A stretch of DNA of 64,000 nucleotides from CAZLMG01 sp964560765 (GCA_964560765.1 CAZLMG010000007.1:62001-126000); one strand, 5' to 3'. Shown: positions 17,411-26,941, counted from the stretch's first letter. Numbers and translations are program-made. Notes: generated from the letters alone by a model not told the origin.

Positions 17411-18892
17411 TTATTCGATACGCTTCAGGGTAGTTATACCAGCCCCGGGCTTGACCTCCAAGAGGATAACCGCGTTGCCGTAGAAAGAGCCGGTCATGAC
17501 TCGGCCCCTCTGGTTGGCGGCCAGCTGATACATGGACGTTCGAGCCGAGGTCGAAGTAACCTCGTCACGCCAACTACCTTCCATGGGCGTGGAAGCCGCA
17601 ATGGAATAGAAGCGTTGGCTCTTGCCGAAATAGACCAGATCGCGAAAATGATTCACCAGCAACACATCCTGCCCAAAGACGTTCACCATCTCGAAATCAC
17701 CGGGAAAATGCACTTTATCGCTGCCGCTGGAGGTGCCGCGCAGCTCGCCCTTGAATCCATAAATGCGTTCGAACGAGAAAGCTTCGGAAGTTAGGGGTAC
17801 TGAGCCTTCCGCTCCGCGGGGATCCGTCAGGACGGTCACCTTTACTACGTTATTGCTGAAAGCATAGGTACCGTCTGGATGTCCACGTTGCGACAGGTAA
17901 AAAACGTTGGGGTCGCTGGCGCTCGGCTTGGCCTCCCAAAAATTCGTGCGGTAATGTTTGATCGTTGGATCCGTGACTCCGGCACTGCTGTCAGGAGTTC
18001 CGTCATAGTCGAGCAAAGTGAAGTAGAGCCAGCGATGCTCGGCGTCCAACGCGGCAAGATTTTCGGGATCGTCCTCGGTGCTAGCTGAGCGAAAAGGAAA
18101 CCCTCTTTCTGCTTCGGCTCGAATATCATAGATGCCAAATTGATATGTTCGATTGCGAAGTAGCTGCGTGCGAACAAGGCTATCGGATTCGAAGCCATCT
18201 GGCACTTCGTTAGCCCCTTCGGCCAGGGTATCGGTTTCTGCATCGTAGGTCTTGGTGTCGGTCAGCTGTCGATCGGTGATTCTATCCTGCTGGCCAAAAA
18301 TCGTAGGGAACATGTAGAGGAGGTCGCGGTTACGGTCGATGTAAAGTGCACGACGCACACGCCCGTAGGTCCGCACTAGGGTTAGGGTCGACTGGCTCAG
18401 GTCAGTGAAATTGAGTTCCCCGACGAGAATCTTGCCAAAAAGGCAGGTCACAACGAAATATTTATAATTTTCGTAAATGGCCGCATTGACTGGCGAGCAG
18501 TCGATAGAGAACTCTTTCTTGAGAACGGGCTCTGCCGCATTGGATAGGTCGAAAATTCGTACCGCAGGCTTTTCGCTTTCTTCCGAGGCTTCGTAGCCAA
18601 CGACCATGACGTTGCCGCCGACATTCATGTGGCGACCCAGGCGCGGTGTCGGCACTGCGGTGACGCGATTGCCATCGTCATCAATGACGAGGATCGATCC
18701 TGTATTGTAGGCGCGGTCCAAGTCCGAATTTAAAACATAAAAATATTCGCCATCAGGTGACACAGCGATATCAGATGGGCTCGCAACTTTATCCCCTAGG
18801 GTCAGGAATTTTTCGTCTCGCTTGCAGCTTGCGCCCATTAGGCCGAGCAGCAACAGGCATTGAATAAAAGAAACGTGTATCTTCAGTGGCAA
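17411..18892 (-). CDS. Predicted beta-propeller lipoprotein
   Basis: A 493-residue secreted protein. The N-terminus (FIQCLLLLGLMGASCKRDE) is a lipoprotein signal with the anchor Cys in GASC. The body has repeated short strands ending in YVL, VIDD and YFT patterns, such as ASPSDIAVSPDGEYFYVLN, typical of six- or seven-bladed propellers. No catalytic motif is recognised. It starts at TTG with GGGGGAG five bases upstream, an unusually strong site for a weak start codon. It follows smc on the same strand, but the two are read separately because smc lies downstream. Function unknown. Confidence 0.65.
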   Translation of the reverse strand: MPLKIHVSFIQCLLLLGLMGASCKRDEKFLTLGDKVASPSDIAVSPDGEYFYVLNSDLDRAYNTGSILVIDDDGNRVTAVPTPRLGRHMNVGGNVMVVGYEASEESEKPAVRIFDLSNAAEPVLKKEFSIDCSPVNAAIYENYKYFVVTCLFGKILVGELNFTDLSQSTLTLVRTYGRVRRALYIDRNRDLLYMFPTIFGQQDRITDRQLTDTKTYDAETDTLAEGANEVPDGFESDSLVRTQLLRNRTYQFGIYDIRAEAERGFPFRSASTEDDPENLAALDAEHRWLYFTLLDYDGTPDSSAGVTDPTIKHYRTNFWEAKPSASDPNVFYLSQRGHPDGTYAFSNNVVKVTVLTDPRGAEGSVPLTSEAFSFERIYGFKGELRGTSSGSDKVHFPGDFEMVNVFGQDVLLVNHFRDLVYFGKSQRFYSIAASTPMEGSWRDEVTSTSARTSMYQLAANQRGRVMTGSFYGNAVILLEVKPGAGITTLKRIE

Positions 18893-19094
18893 GGGAACTC
18901 CCCCTGGGTTATTAGTTTCCCCGTAAAATTCAAACCCTTACCATGTCAGTGGACGACATGCCACGGGAATTGCATTTTTTCCCTGTTCCATTGGGGCCCG
19001 CTTGGCTATAACTCGGTGCAACAAAGACAGCTCCGAGTGACTTGAGGCACAGCCCGAGCGTGCAAACACATAGATCCGAAAGGCAGGGAGAAGT

Positions 19095-19583
19095 ATGGCA
19101 TCGGTAAACCGCGTATTGTTGATCGGCAACCTAGGCTCAGATCCAGAGTTGCGCTACACGCCCAATCAAACAGCAGTTGCAACCTTGAGCGTGGCCACGA
19201 AAGAAGTTCGCAATGACAAGGAAGGCCAGCGCCAAGAGTTTACAGAGTGGCACCGGGTCATCGTTTGGGGGCGCCAAGCCGAGAATGCGTCTAAGTATTT
19301 GGCCAAAGGTCGAGCTGTTTTTGTCGAAGGGCGTTTGCAGACGCGTTCGTGGGAAGACAAGAACGGCGTTAAGCGTTATTCGACCGAAATTATTGCGCAA
19401 AATATTCAGTTCCTGGGCGGTGGTGCGCGTGACCGCGATGCCGGCGCCTCGGCAGGTGGCGGTTACGAGCGCGCCAGCAATCGATCTCAGGAGTCCTTTG
19501 ACGATATGTCGGGTTCCGTTGGCGGTGGCATGGCTGACTTTGGTGAGCCAAACACTCCAAGCTTGGACGACATTCCGTTCTAG
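19095..19583 (+). CDS. ssb: Single-stranded DNA-binding protein
   Basis: Binds single-stranded DNA during replication, recombination and repair and recruits partners through its tail. The 162 residues have the OB fold (VNRVLLIGNLGSDPELRYTPN, WHRVIVWGRQAE, FVEGRLQTRSW) to about residue 110. A Gly/Ser/Asp-rich linker follows, then the acidic tip ending LDDIPF, which binds repair proteins. Length and tail match the Escherichia coli type. It is a single gene between two opposing genes, with its own terminator. Confidence 0.97.
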   Translation: MASVNRVLLIGNLGSDPELRYTPNQTAVATLSVATKEVRNDKEGQRQEFTEWHRVIVWGRQAENASKYLAKGRAVFVEGRLQTRSWEDKNGVKRYSTEIIAQNIQFLGGGARDRDAGASAGGGYERASNRSQESFDDMSGSVGGGMADFGEPNTPSLDDIPF

Positions 19584-19615
19584 GTCATCGATGATGTTGT
19601 TGATGATGATCGGTG

Positions 19616-19650
19616 GTGGTGCCGGAGTGATCTTGGCGCCACTTTCATTT
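19616..19650 (+). terminator. Probable intrinsic terminator of ssb
   Basis: GTGGTGCC at 19616-19623 pairs with GGCGCCAC at 19635-19642, including one G-U pair, around an 11-base loop. TTTCATTTT follows. It lies 33 bases past the ssb stop and reaches the end of the opposing OMP gene. Confidence 0.5.
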
Positions 19651-20534
19651 TAGAAGCGGAAGCCTAGCCCACCCCAGAAGGCAAAGAGATTATCAAACCC
19701 GGACTCGGTGCCGAGTAAGAGGTAGTCCTTAAATTCCAACTTCAAAAAGATGTTATTGGAGAAATTGAAGCGCTGGCCAATGCTGGCCGATGCGAAGAAG
19801 GTGGTGGAACTCAGGGGGTCTGGCCTTCCCTCCAATCCATAGCAATTGCTCTCATTGAGTTCACAGCCAAGTCCGGCTTCTGTAGCACTTTGCCCATCCT
19901 GAACGGCGCCACGTGACTTCTTGCCGTTGCGAAGAACCTGCTGCTTGTCATAAAAGTCTGCCAAGTTCACCCCGCCGCCGAAGGTCATGAACAGGTCAAA
20001 GTGAATGACGGCGCTCAGGAATAATAGTTGCTTACCGTAAACGGGCGACCAGATCGCGTTGCCGCCAATGATGAAGTTGGTTTCACGAATGGGCACATAC
20101 GCAGGCCCGAGGTTGCCGCCTGCGGGGGGCGTTCCTTCCGAGTCTTGCGACAGACACTCGGCATGCGGCACTTGCCTAGGGTTATTATAAAAAGTCTCGA
20201 TGCATTCCCGCTCGCTCTTGTCGGAGTTGATAGCATAAGCGCCATCGACGCCAAATCCCCACTCCTCGCTGAAGTAGTAGTTTAGCCCGCCGTGAATCAG
20301 AATGGTGTTGATGTAGGCCTGGTTGAGGATGAGGCCCGCGTCGGGCGCGCTGATCTCGAAACGGCCCTTTTTGTTGTACAGTTTGCCCAATACAACATCT
20401 TTAGTTTCCGTAGACTTGCGGTAAATTTCCGCGGCATTGGCGACGGTGCCGGAGGCGATCGTCAGCACACATACCGCAAGGCGCAAAGAACCAGGGACTA
20501 GCTGTCTTAGCGCAACATTCAATTCCACGGGCAT
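19650..20534 (-). CDS. Outer-membrane beta-barrel protein, myxobacterial OMP-like family
   Basis: A 294-residue secreted barrel. A long N-terminus with a signal segment (LRLAVCVLTIASGTVANA) is followed by amphipathic strands. Examples are LIHGGLNYYFSEEWGFGVDGAY and LFLSAVIHFDLFMTFGGG, and it closes with NLFAFWGGLGFRF and a terminal Phe. The pattern recalls the outer-membrane family described mainly from myxobacteria and relatives. GGGAAGGG lies too close to ATG 20534 but well placed for GTG 20528, so translation may begin two codons later. It is 21 bases downstream of the phosphohexomutase gene and may share its transcript. Confidence 0.65.
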   Translation of the reverse strand: MPVELNVALRQLVPGSLRLAVCVLTIASGTVANAAEIYRKSTETKDVVLGKLYNKKGRFEISAPDAGLILNQAYINTILIHGGLNYYFSEEWGFGVDGAYAINSDKSERECIETFYNNPRQVPHAECLSQDSEGTPPAGGNLGPAYVPIRETNFIIGGNAIWSPVYGKQLLFLSAVIHFDLFMTFGGGVNLADFYDKQQVLRNGKKSRGAVQDGQSATEAGLGCELNESNCYGLEGRPDPLSSTTFFASASIGQRFNFSNNIFLKLEFKDYLLLGTESGFDNLFAFWGGLGFRF

Positions 20535-20555
20535 CCCTTCCCACGTTTGAATTTA

Positions 20556-22334
20556 CTACTGGGCAAAACCCACGAAGGTGGCCTCGATGCGCTTAACGCG
20601 CTCTTGGCAGTGCCGCTCGACGTCCGCGAGTTCAACTTCCCCAATATCCTTGGCAACAGGCTCGCGCACCGACACATAGAACTTAATCTTGGGCTCGGTT
20701 CCCGAAGGCCGAGCACTCACCTTGCTGCCATCTTTAAGTATAAATTGTAGCACGTTAGACGGCGGGAGGTTGATACTAGCTGCAGCTTGAAATTGGTCGC
20801 CCTGGCGCCGCAATTCTTGGCAACTCTGCAAATCACGCAAGATAGCGACGTCAACTCCGTCGATTGAAAGAGGCGGGTTCTTGCGCAATCGGTCCATCAT
20901 TGCCGCAATTTTATCGGCTCCCTCCTTGCCGGGGAGGGTCATCGTGTGCAGCGACTCCTGGTAAACGCCATGCTTTCGATAAAGCTCTCGCAGGACCATG
21001 CTCAGAGTTTTCCCCTGGCTTTTGTAAAAAGCGGTCATTTCCGCAGCCACGCAACAAGCAATGACGCCGTCTTTGTCACGCACGAAGCTGCCGGCAAGGA
21101 ACCCGTAACTCTCTTCTCCGCCGCACACATAGTGGCGCATGGGTTGCCGAATGCCTCGTTCGTATTCGTCGATCACCTGGCAAATCCACTTGAAGCCCGT
21201 GAGTGTTTCATCGATATGTGCACCGTAGTTGTGGGCAATGGAGTTCTGCAAATCTGTCGTGACGATCGTCTTAATCACCAAAGGATTCTCAGGTAAGCGC
21301 TTGGCGGCTTGTGCGGCCGAAAGATAGTACTCCATCAACAAGGAGCCAATCTGATTACCGTTGAGAAATGTGTAGTCATCACCTTCGCGGACGACGATGC
21401 CAACTCGATCACAATCGGGGTCAGAGCCCAACACCAGATCAGCCTTTAGCTTTTTGGCCAGGGCGACAGCCATGGCCAGCGCATCGGGATCCTCGGGATT
21501 CGGAAATTTTACCGTCGGGAAATTTCCATCGGGCTTTTCCTGCTCCGGAACAATGGTCACATCTTCAAATCCGAAACGGTGCAGGCATTCTCGAACCGGA
21601 TAGCCTCCTGTACCGTGCAGCGGGGTGAAAACGATCTTGAAAGCATCTCTGCCGGAGCGCGACAGGGAAAGCCTCTCGACTTCTGCAAAATATTCGTTAT
21701 CCAGCTCCGTACCGACTTCAAGAATCATCCCGTCCCGCATGGCTTGGGAAAATGGCAGATGACGGATAACGCTATAATCTTGAATTCGGTCGTAGTGGTC
21801 GATGATTTGCTGGTCGTCGGGTGGCACCACCTGCCCGCCGGTATGCATATAGACTTTGTAACCGTTGTAGTCGGGTGGATTGTGACTGGCGGTTAGGCAC
21901 ACTCCTGCATGACACTTGCGACTGCGAACCAAATAGGAAAGCATCGGTACTGGTCGCAATTCCTTGGTAATCAGAGCTTGTACGCCTTCAGCAGCAGCGA
22001 CCTCGGCAACCGCCTCAGCAAATTCACGAGAAAATCGCCGAGAATCATAGGATATCGCCAAGCGCGGCGACTTTTCCTGCGGAAATTTTTCGATTAAGTA
22101 GCGACAGAGTGCCAAGGTCGCCTTGCGGACGTTATAGATGTTCATCCGGGCACTGCCAGCGCCAAGGATGCCGCGCAGTCCGCCGGTACCAAACTCTAAA
22201 TCGCGATAGAAGCGATCGACCAGTTCTTTCTGATTGCCAGTTTCAAGAAGCTGCGCCACTTCAGCGCGCGTGGCGGCGTCAAATTCGGAGCCAGTGGCCC
22301 AATACTGCGCTTTACTTAGGATGCTTTGATTCAT
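20556..22334 (-). CDS. Phosphoglucomutase/phosphomannomutase (alpha-D-phosphohexomutase)
   Basis: Interconverts hexose 1- and 6-phosphates, most likely glucose. The 592 residues match the long PgcA/PGM2-like branch. The four family motifs are seen: catalytic serine loop CLTASHNPPDYNGYK, metal-binding DPDCDRVGI, sugar-binding GGEESYGFLAG, and phosphate-binding SARPSGTEPKIKFYV. The N-terminal FGTGGLRGILGAGSARMN also fits. ATG 22334 is chosen with GAGGG six bases upstream; a TTG four codons earlier is rejected. Whether glucose or mannose phosphate is preferred cannot be told from sequence alone. Confidence 0.92.
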   Translation of the reverse strand: MNQSILSKAQYWATGSEFDAATRAEVAQLLETGNQKELVDRFYRDLEFGTGGLRGILGAGSARMNIYNVRKATLALCRYLIEKFPQEKSPRLAISYDSRRFSREFAEAVAEVAAAEGVQALITKELRPVPMLSYLVRSRKCHAGVCLTASHNPPDYNGYKVYMHTGGQVVPPDDQQIIDHYDRIQDYSVIRHLPFSQAMRDGMILEVGTELDNEYFAEVERLSLSRSGRDAFKIVFTPLHGTGGYPVRECLHRFGFEDVTIVPEQEKPDGNFPTVKFPNPEDPDALAMAVALAKKLKADLVLGSDPDCDRVGIVVREGDDYTFLNGNQIGSLLMEYYLSAAQAAKRLPENPLVIKTIVTTDLQNSIAHNYGAHIDETLTGFKWICQVIDEYERGIRQPMRHYVCGGEESYGFLAGSFVRDKDGVIACCVAAEMTAFYKSQGKTLSMVLRELYRKHGVYQESLHTMTLPGKEGADKIAAMMDRLRKNPPLSIDGVDVAILRDLQSCQELRRQGDQFQAAASINLPPSNVLQFILKDGSKVSARPSGTEPKIKFYVSVREPVAKDIGEVELADVERHCQERVKRIEATFVGFAQ

Positions 22335-22415
22335 AGAAACCCTCAAATAGCATGAAGGCGCCTAGGTTAATCAATTATCGGATGCTGGCCAAGGGCTAAG
22401 AAAGAGCTGGCTTTC

Positions 22416-23912
22416 TTAGCCTTTCACGACAACCTGGGGATAGCTTAGAAGCATGATCAGCGCAGTGCCGCTGTAGCGGTGGATTCCGCATTGAAGATTC
22501 CCAGCCAGTGGCAACGTCGCGTCAGATTCGACAGTTGGGTGATTGATGAACACATTGGGAGCTATTAGGCTATGTACATCCTGCAGCGCACCTTCATCAC
22601 CGATGACGGAAGTCACCAAAGGCGCATCCGTCGCGTTGGCGCCCGCGATTGCGTGTTCCCAAGTGTCGTATGCATACACGCAAATATCCGGGCAGAACAG
22701 TACGTTGGCTTGGAATGCGCTAGCTTGATCAACATTTTGCATGATGTGAATTCCAGGCCGGACAAAGTAACCATCACCATCGACTTCAAGTGAGCGGCCG
22801 AACGATAGGTCGTTTTCAGACTCTCGGTGGGCCATCGTTTGAAAGCGTAGAAATTTGTCGACAGCCTTTTTCGAATACAAAGGACCCATCATTGGTCCAG
22901 CACCATCAGCATTCATGTCCGTACGGCCAATGGTCATGGTGTCTATGTACGCCAGAAGTGCATCCGATAATGCTTTGAGCTTTGTCTGCGGGACAAAGAC
23001 TCGGCTGGTGGAACTGCAGAGTTGTCCCGCTGAGCGAAAAGCGCCTTGACCGATCATTTTTGCAGCTCGCTCCGCGTCGGCGGTTTCGTGGACGATAACT
23101 GCATTCTTTCCGCCCGATTGCAAAATCACCTGACGTCCATACATGGCTTGCGTTTCGCGACGGATGACTTCGCAGTGCTCGCGCGATCCTGTATAGAGTA
23201 TGCCGCGTACTCGTTTATCGCTGATTGTCTGCTTATATACCTCGAAATTTCCAAAAATGATGTTGAGTGCGCCATCTGCCAAGCCAACATTCTGCGCGAT
23301 GTAACTCATCACGGTTGCCATGAGCACGGCATGCGCAGAGGCCACCAAAACAAGCGGTGAACCAGAACCGACGGCCCCAACGAGGCTATAGACAAGTGAG
23401 GTCAGCGGCGTGGAAAACGGCAGAAATCCAGCCGTGACCCCAACCGGCGTAAGAAAAATACTGCTGGCAGGTGCCGCCAGCTTAGCAGGTGCTACCAGAG
23501 CTGATTCAAGTCCGGCGGGATCGCGTGTCGCATCGTCGAGAAACCGAATCGACGCGTCAAATTCCAATTCAGCTTCCCATCTGGGCTTTCCTGCTTCAAT
23601 GCGTAGGGCGTCGACAATAGCTGCTTGGTAGTCGCCCATGACCTGGCGAATGCGTCGCAGTACTTCGATTCTGTCGGCAAAGTGAATGCGAGCAAAAGAG
23701 TCCTTGGCGGCGTGAGCCGCCTCAATCGCTTGGGTTACGATCCCCTTGTCGAATCGCACCTGAGTAATGAGCTGGCCGTCATTTGGGTTGTGCGACTCCT
23801 TTAGGATCTTTGACTTTGGAAACTGGTGCCAGCGCCCAGCTACGAAATGCCCCGGAAATTCTAAGGGAAACCTTCGATTTTCAACGGCTAGTAGAAATTC
23901 TTTTTCTTGCAT
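22416..23912 (-). CDS. Aldehyde dehydrogenase homologue with altered active site
   Basis: The 498 residues have the aldehyde dehydrogenase fold, closest in feel to AstD-type enzymes (EAGKPRWEAELEFDAS near the N-terminus). The nucleophile is kept (SAGQLCSSTSRVFV). Other usually fixed positions differ. The general-base motif LELGGK reads LQSGGKN, so Glu is Gln. The PWNFP oxyanion segment reads LPFSTP, losing Asn. The cofactor-binding KPAE segment reads LVASAHA, losing Lys. The EIFGP motif is also degraded. No stop or frameshift is present. It may be a divergent or non-oxidising enzyme; its substrate is unknown. It is divergent from the GYF-domain gene. Confidence 0.75.
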   Translation of the reverse strand: MQEKEFLLAVENRRFPLEFPGHFVAGRWHQFPKSKILKESHNPNDGQLITQVRFDKGIVTQAIEAAHAAKDSFARIHFADRIEVLRRIRQVMGDYQAAIVDALRIEAGKPRWEAELEFDASIRFLDDATRDPAGLESALVAPAKLAAPASSIFLTPVGVTAGFLPFSTPLTSLVYSLVGAVGSGSPLVLVASAHAVLMATVMSYIAQNVGLADGALNIIFGNFEVYKQTISDKRVRGILYTGSREHCEVIRRETQAMYGRQVILQSGGKNAVIVHETADAERAAKMIGQGAFRSAGQLCSSTSRVFVPQTKLKALSDALLAYIDTMTIGRTDMNADGAGPMMGPLYSKKAVDKFLRFQTMAHRESENDLSFGRSLEVDGDGYFVRPGIHIMQNVDQASAFQANVLFCPDICVYAYDTWEHAIAGANATDAPLVTSVIGDEGALQDVHSLIAPNVFINHPTVESDATLPLAGNLQCGIHRYSGTALIMLLSYPQVVVKG

Positions 23913-24110
23913 AGCTTTTCGGCTCCCTGGCTAATTTCTGCCACGCGACGGTTAAGTATTCCAACCTGACGAAGTCGCAGCAGCGTGCTACCATGAAGTA
24001 TACAGGATTATGCGTGGGTTGTAGTTGTTTTCGGCAGGGATTTCAGGGCCTTGAGCCCCCGGGCTCGTTTGCCAAAAAATCTGAAAAACGCTGTAGATTT
24101 GGCAGGTTAC

Positions 24111-25109
24111 ATGAGTACTTTAGGCAACGATTGGTATGTATTCGAGGGCGGCCGAGTTTTAGGTCCGTATTCCGTGCAGCAGTTGCGTGACCTGCCAGCA
24201 AATGACCAGCAACTCATTTCACGCCGCGGTCTGCAGCAATGGTATCCCGTTGCCGAACTGACGCATCTTCTCGAGAGAACCGGTCAACTTGACCGGGCTA
24301 CGCAAGCCTCTGTATCCGAATTCAATCGCCTCTTCGATCAGACGATGCACAAAATGGCGACCTTTGCTCCATCTGCACAAACCAGTTCCCCACAAGTTAT
24401 CCCCAAGAAAATTGGGACCGAAACAGCTTCTGCTGGGTATTCCGTACCGATGACGGCTGACGTCGAAGCTGCGGTAGACAGAGTTACGTCAAACAAATTT
24501 GAGCAGCAGTTGGTTGAACAGACGTTTGCACTCATCGGCGATGCGAAGCGGCTTTCCCGTAAAGAGAAGAAGAAGAAACAGAAACAAGATGCATATTCTG
24601 CTCGAAGGAATCATGGCCGTACGGAGCCTAAAGTTCTATCAAATTCGGCGACATCAAGTCCCCTCACCGGTTCGCAACTCGATGAACTTTATATTCTTTT
24701 GCGCAGTCGACTGCGCCTCGGACAGGTGCGCAAAGGAGCGCTTGGGCCATTGCTGTCATGGATCTTTACTGCCGGGATGGGCAGCATTGCAGCCGCCAAC
24801 CGTATCCATCTTGAAGCTCGGTTCCATTTGCAAGGTGACCTAGTCAAGCTGCCCCATCGCTGGTGCGCCGGCCTACCGATCATTGCCGCTTTATCGCTAG
24901 TTTCATTGGGGAAGCTGATTCTCACGCTCGAAGAGCAGAATCAATATCGAGCCACTTCGCCGCGTGTCGCGGGCCTCTTGTCGATTTTTCCGCCTTTAGC
25001 TATTTGGTACTTGCAGAGATCGTTAAATCGACACTGGTATTTGCACGTCGTGCACGCATCCCAGACTGGGCTGCGCGACTTGGCCGCCGTGCGCCAGCAG
25101 TCTGCTTAA
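24111..25109 (+). CDS. GYF-domain membrane protein
   Basis: A 332-residue protein of unknown function. A GYF_2-type domain opens it: WYVFEGGRVLGPYSVQQLRDL with a later Trp in LQQWYPVAEL. GYF domains are known to bind proline-rich peptides. A polar, probably disordered middle of about 120 residues contains a lysine cluster (RKEKKKKQKQD). The C-terminal third has two hydrophobic segments (GLPIIAALSLVSLGKLILTL and GLLSIFPPLAIWYL), so the GYF domain likely faces the cytoplasm. ATG 24111 abuts the domain; an upstream in-frame TTG at 24051 would add 20 residues. Confidence 0.72.
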   Translation: MSTLGNDWYVFEGGRVLGPYSVQQLRDLPANDQQLISRRGLQQWYPVAELTHLLERTGQLDRATQASVSEFNRLFDQTMHKMATFAPSAQTSSPQVIPKKIGTETASAGYSVPMTADVEAAVDRVTSNKFEQQLVEQTFALIGDAKRLSRKEKKKKQKQDAYSARRNHGRTEPKVLSNSATSSPLTGSQLDELYILLRSRLRLGQVRKGALGPLLSWIFTAGMGSIAAANRIHLEARFHLQGDLVKLPHRWCAGLPIIAALSLVSLGKLILTLEEQNQYRATSPRVAGLLSIFPPLAIWYLQRSLNRHWYLHVVHASQTGLRDLAAVRQQSA

Positions 25110-25199
25110 CTGGATGAATTCAATGTGTTTTTTTACATGACTCGGCCCTGACAATTTTCCTAAAACTTCTGCCCATCCCGTCCGATAACAGGCATGCCC

Positions 25200-25215
25200 G
25201 TAGCGGTAACGCTAC
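25200..25215 (+). other. Hairpin in the leader of the LysM lipoprotein gene
   Basis: GTAGCG and CGCTAC form a perfect 6-bp stem around GTAA, a GNRA-type loop, 28 bases before the start codon. It may stabilise the transcript end or be incidental. Confidence 0.4.
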
Positions 25216-25243
25216 CCCCCAACAGATTGCCTGGAGTTCATCA

Positions 25244-26152
25244 ATGATCACGATTCGCACTCGAAGATTTTCCACGGTCCTCTCGTCGCTGATGGCATCA
25301 TCGCTTGTAGCTTTCGCTCTCGGATGCGCGTCAGGAGAGGAGGCGGAGACGATGAGTGAAGAAGTTGTTGCCGAGGGTGAGCCTTCCGGCGAACAGGCCG
25401 CAGATGAATCGGCGGCGGTTGATGCGGCCATGGGGATAGGTGTAGATGACGAATTCACGCCTGCCGATGTTGAACTAGATGGTGCTTATGCAGGCGTTGG
25501 TCAAGACGCAGATGCCGCGGCGGCAGTAGACACTGCTGAAGATCCCTCGCCTGTTATGGCGGAAGAGGAAGCTCCAGCGGGCTCTCTCTACGACGCTATT
25601 ACTAGCGAATCGAGCGCAGACGCCGTCATCGCAGCCACGGAGGACTCTGTTGCAGACGCTCCGGCGAGCTATGGAATGGCAGAGAGTTGGTCCGAGCCAT
25701 CGAATGATTCGCCGGCACGCGCCGCACCAGATCATGAAGCGACATACATTGTTCGGGTTGGCGATACGCTGGGGGAGATTTCGTTGCGGGTCTATGGCAC
25801 ATCACGACTTTGGCGTGAACTAGCTGATCTGAATGGGATTTCCGACCCCTCACGGATCATGCCAGGTGACGAAATCCGCTTTGATGTCGGCAAAGGTAGC
25901 GCCCGTCAATACGCGGAAAGGAACGGCGGACAGGCTCGGTTGCAGGTTGTCGTCGCTGCCGGCGAGACCCTCAGCAGCATTGCTGCCCGTCTGTATCAAA
26001 CCGAGTCAGCTTGGCGCTATTTATGGCGGCAAAATCGTGATCAAGTTTCTGATCCAAATCGCATTCGAGTGGGCCAAAAGCTCGTATATGTAGCTCACTC
26101 TGCGAATACGGCGAGCAGCGGCCAGGGAACCAGCAAGAAGTCGACTCACTGA
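25244..26152 (+). CDS. Lipoprotein with two LysM domains
   Basis: A 302-residue envelope protein that probably binds peptidoglycan. The N-terminus is a lipoprotein signal (MASSLVAFALGCASGEE, anchor Cys in ALGC). A region of about 130 residues rich in Ala, Glu and Asp follows and is likely disordered. Two C-terminal LysM domains begin YIVRVGDTLGEISLRVYG (about residue 167) and VVVAAGETLSSIAARLYQ (about 228). Both keep the DTL/ETL and DPxxIxxGQ-type signatures. GGAG eight bases before ATG supports the start. A strong terminator follows. No enzyme domain is present, so it is a binding or scaffold protein. Confidence 0.88.
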   Translation: MITIRTRRFSTVLSSLMASSLVAFALGCASGEEAETMSEEVVAEGEPSGEQAADESAAVDAAMGIGVDDEFTPADVELDGAYAGVGQDADAAAAVDTAEDPSPVMAEEEAPAGSLYDAITSESSADAVIAATEDSVADAPASYGMAESWSEPSNDSPARAAPDHEATYIVRVGDTLGEISLRVYGTSRLWRELADLNGISDPSRIMPGDEIRFDVGKGSARQYAERNGGQARLQVVVAAGETLSSIAARLYQTESAWRYLWRQNRDQVSDPNRIRVGQKLVYVAHSANTASSGQGTSKKSTH

Positions 26153-26221
26153 AAACAGCCGACCGGGGTTTGATGTCCGGCGCGTTGTCCTGTAGATCCA
26201 TAGAACTCTAGGAGAGAATAG

Positions 26222-26252
26222 AGGGGGACCTTTCAGGTCCCCCTACTTTTTT
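26222..26252 (+). terminator. Strong intrinsic terminator after the LysM gene
   Basis: AGGGGGACCT (26222-26231) and AGGTCCCCCT (26235-26244) form a perfect 10-bp stem with a 3-base loop. AC and six T follow. Located 69 bases past the LysM stop. Confidence 0.92.
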
Positions 26253-26359
26253 CTGACAATGCCTTCAATCCAAGTCTGATCTCGTCAGTTCACCAGTCTA
26301 GTTGTATCCTACGCAGGAACATTGATTTGCAGCCGAAGTGCGGCTAAGGGAGCGACAAG

Positions 26360-26941
26360 ATGACGGCTCATATCATCACCCCCAATGAATATCGCCAGAT
26401 GCAGTGGAAAAATGGCCGTGGTTCGACCCTCGAGGTTTTCGCGGTACGTGATGATACGGATTTCCTCTGGCGTCTGAGTATCGCGACAATTGAAGAGTCC
26501 TGTCCCTTTTCAAATTTTCCGGACCATCAGCGGATTTTGATTCCGTTAGAAGGCGATCCCGTGCAACTTCAGCACGATGGCGGCGACCCAGTGACCATTA
26601 AAATGCTGCAGCCCTATCGTTTTGACGGCGCCGCCCAGACCGCCTGCGCGTTATTGGGCAAGCGGGCAGTGGATTTTAATGTGATGACGAGCAAATCCTA
26701 TGGGACATCGGATGCGCGCGTGGCTTCGGGACCCTTTTCGAAAACACTTGAATTAAAGCGAGCGCGCCATGCATGTATTTATGTTCACCGCGGAGCGGCC
26801 TCGGTAACTGTCGACGGATACGTGGAAAATCTTGGTGAATCTTGCACCTGGATGATGCAGAGCCCTTCCGGGATGACTCAGAGATCCGCAGAAGTGACTG
26901 GCAGTAGCGATTGCATTGTCGTCATGGTAACTGTGGCCTAA
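26360..26941 (+). CDS. HutD/Ves family cupin protein
   Basis: A 193-residue bicupin of the HutD/Ves family. The opening NEYRQMQWKNGRGSTLEVFA and FLWRLSIATIEESCPFSNFPDHQRIL are the family signature. HutD proteins often sit in histidine-utilisation operons and are thought to modulate them, while Ves responds to cold in enterics. No hut gene is near here, so the role is open. GGGAG nine bases before the ATG fits. A short inverted repeat, AGCCG and CGGCT, lies just upstream of that site. Confidence 0.87.
   Translation: MTAHIITPNEYRQMQWKNGRGSTLEVFAVRDDTDFLWRLSIATIEESCPFSNFPDHQRILIPLEGDPVQLQHDGGDPVTIKMLQPYRFDGAAQTACALLGKRAVDFNVMTSKSYGTSDARVASGPFSKTLELKRARHACIYVHRGAASVTVDGYVENLGESCTWMMQSPSGMTQRSAEVTGSSDCIVVMVTVA

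Noticed and set aside
24385..24410. TTATCCCC in the GYF-domain gene as a DnaA box
   Set aside because: Differs from consensus and lies inside a coding region.
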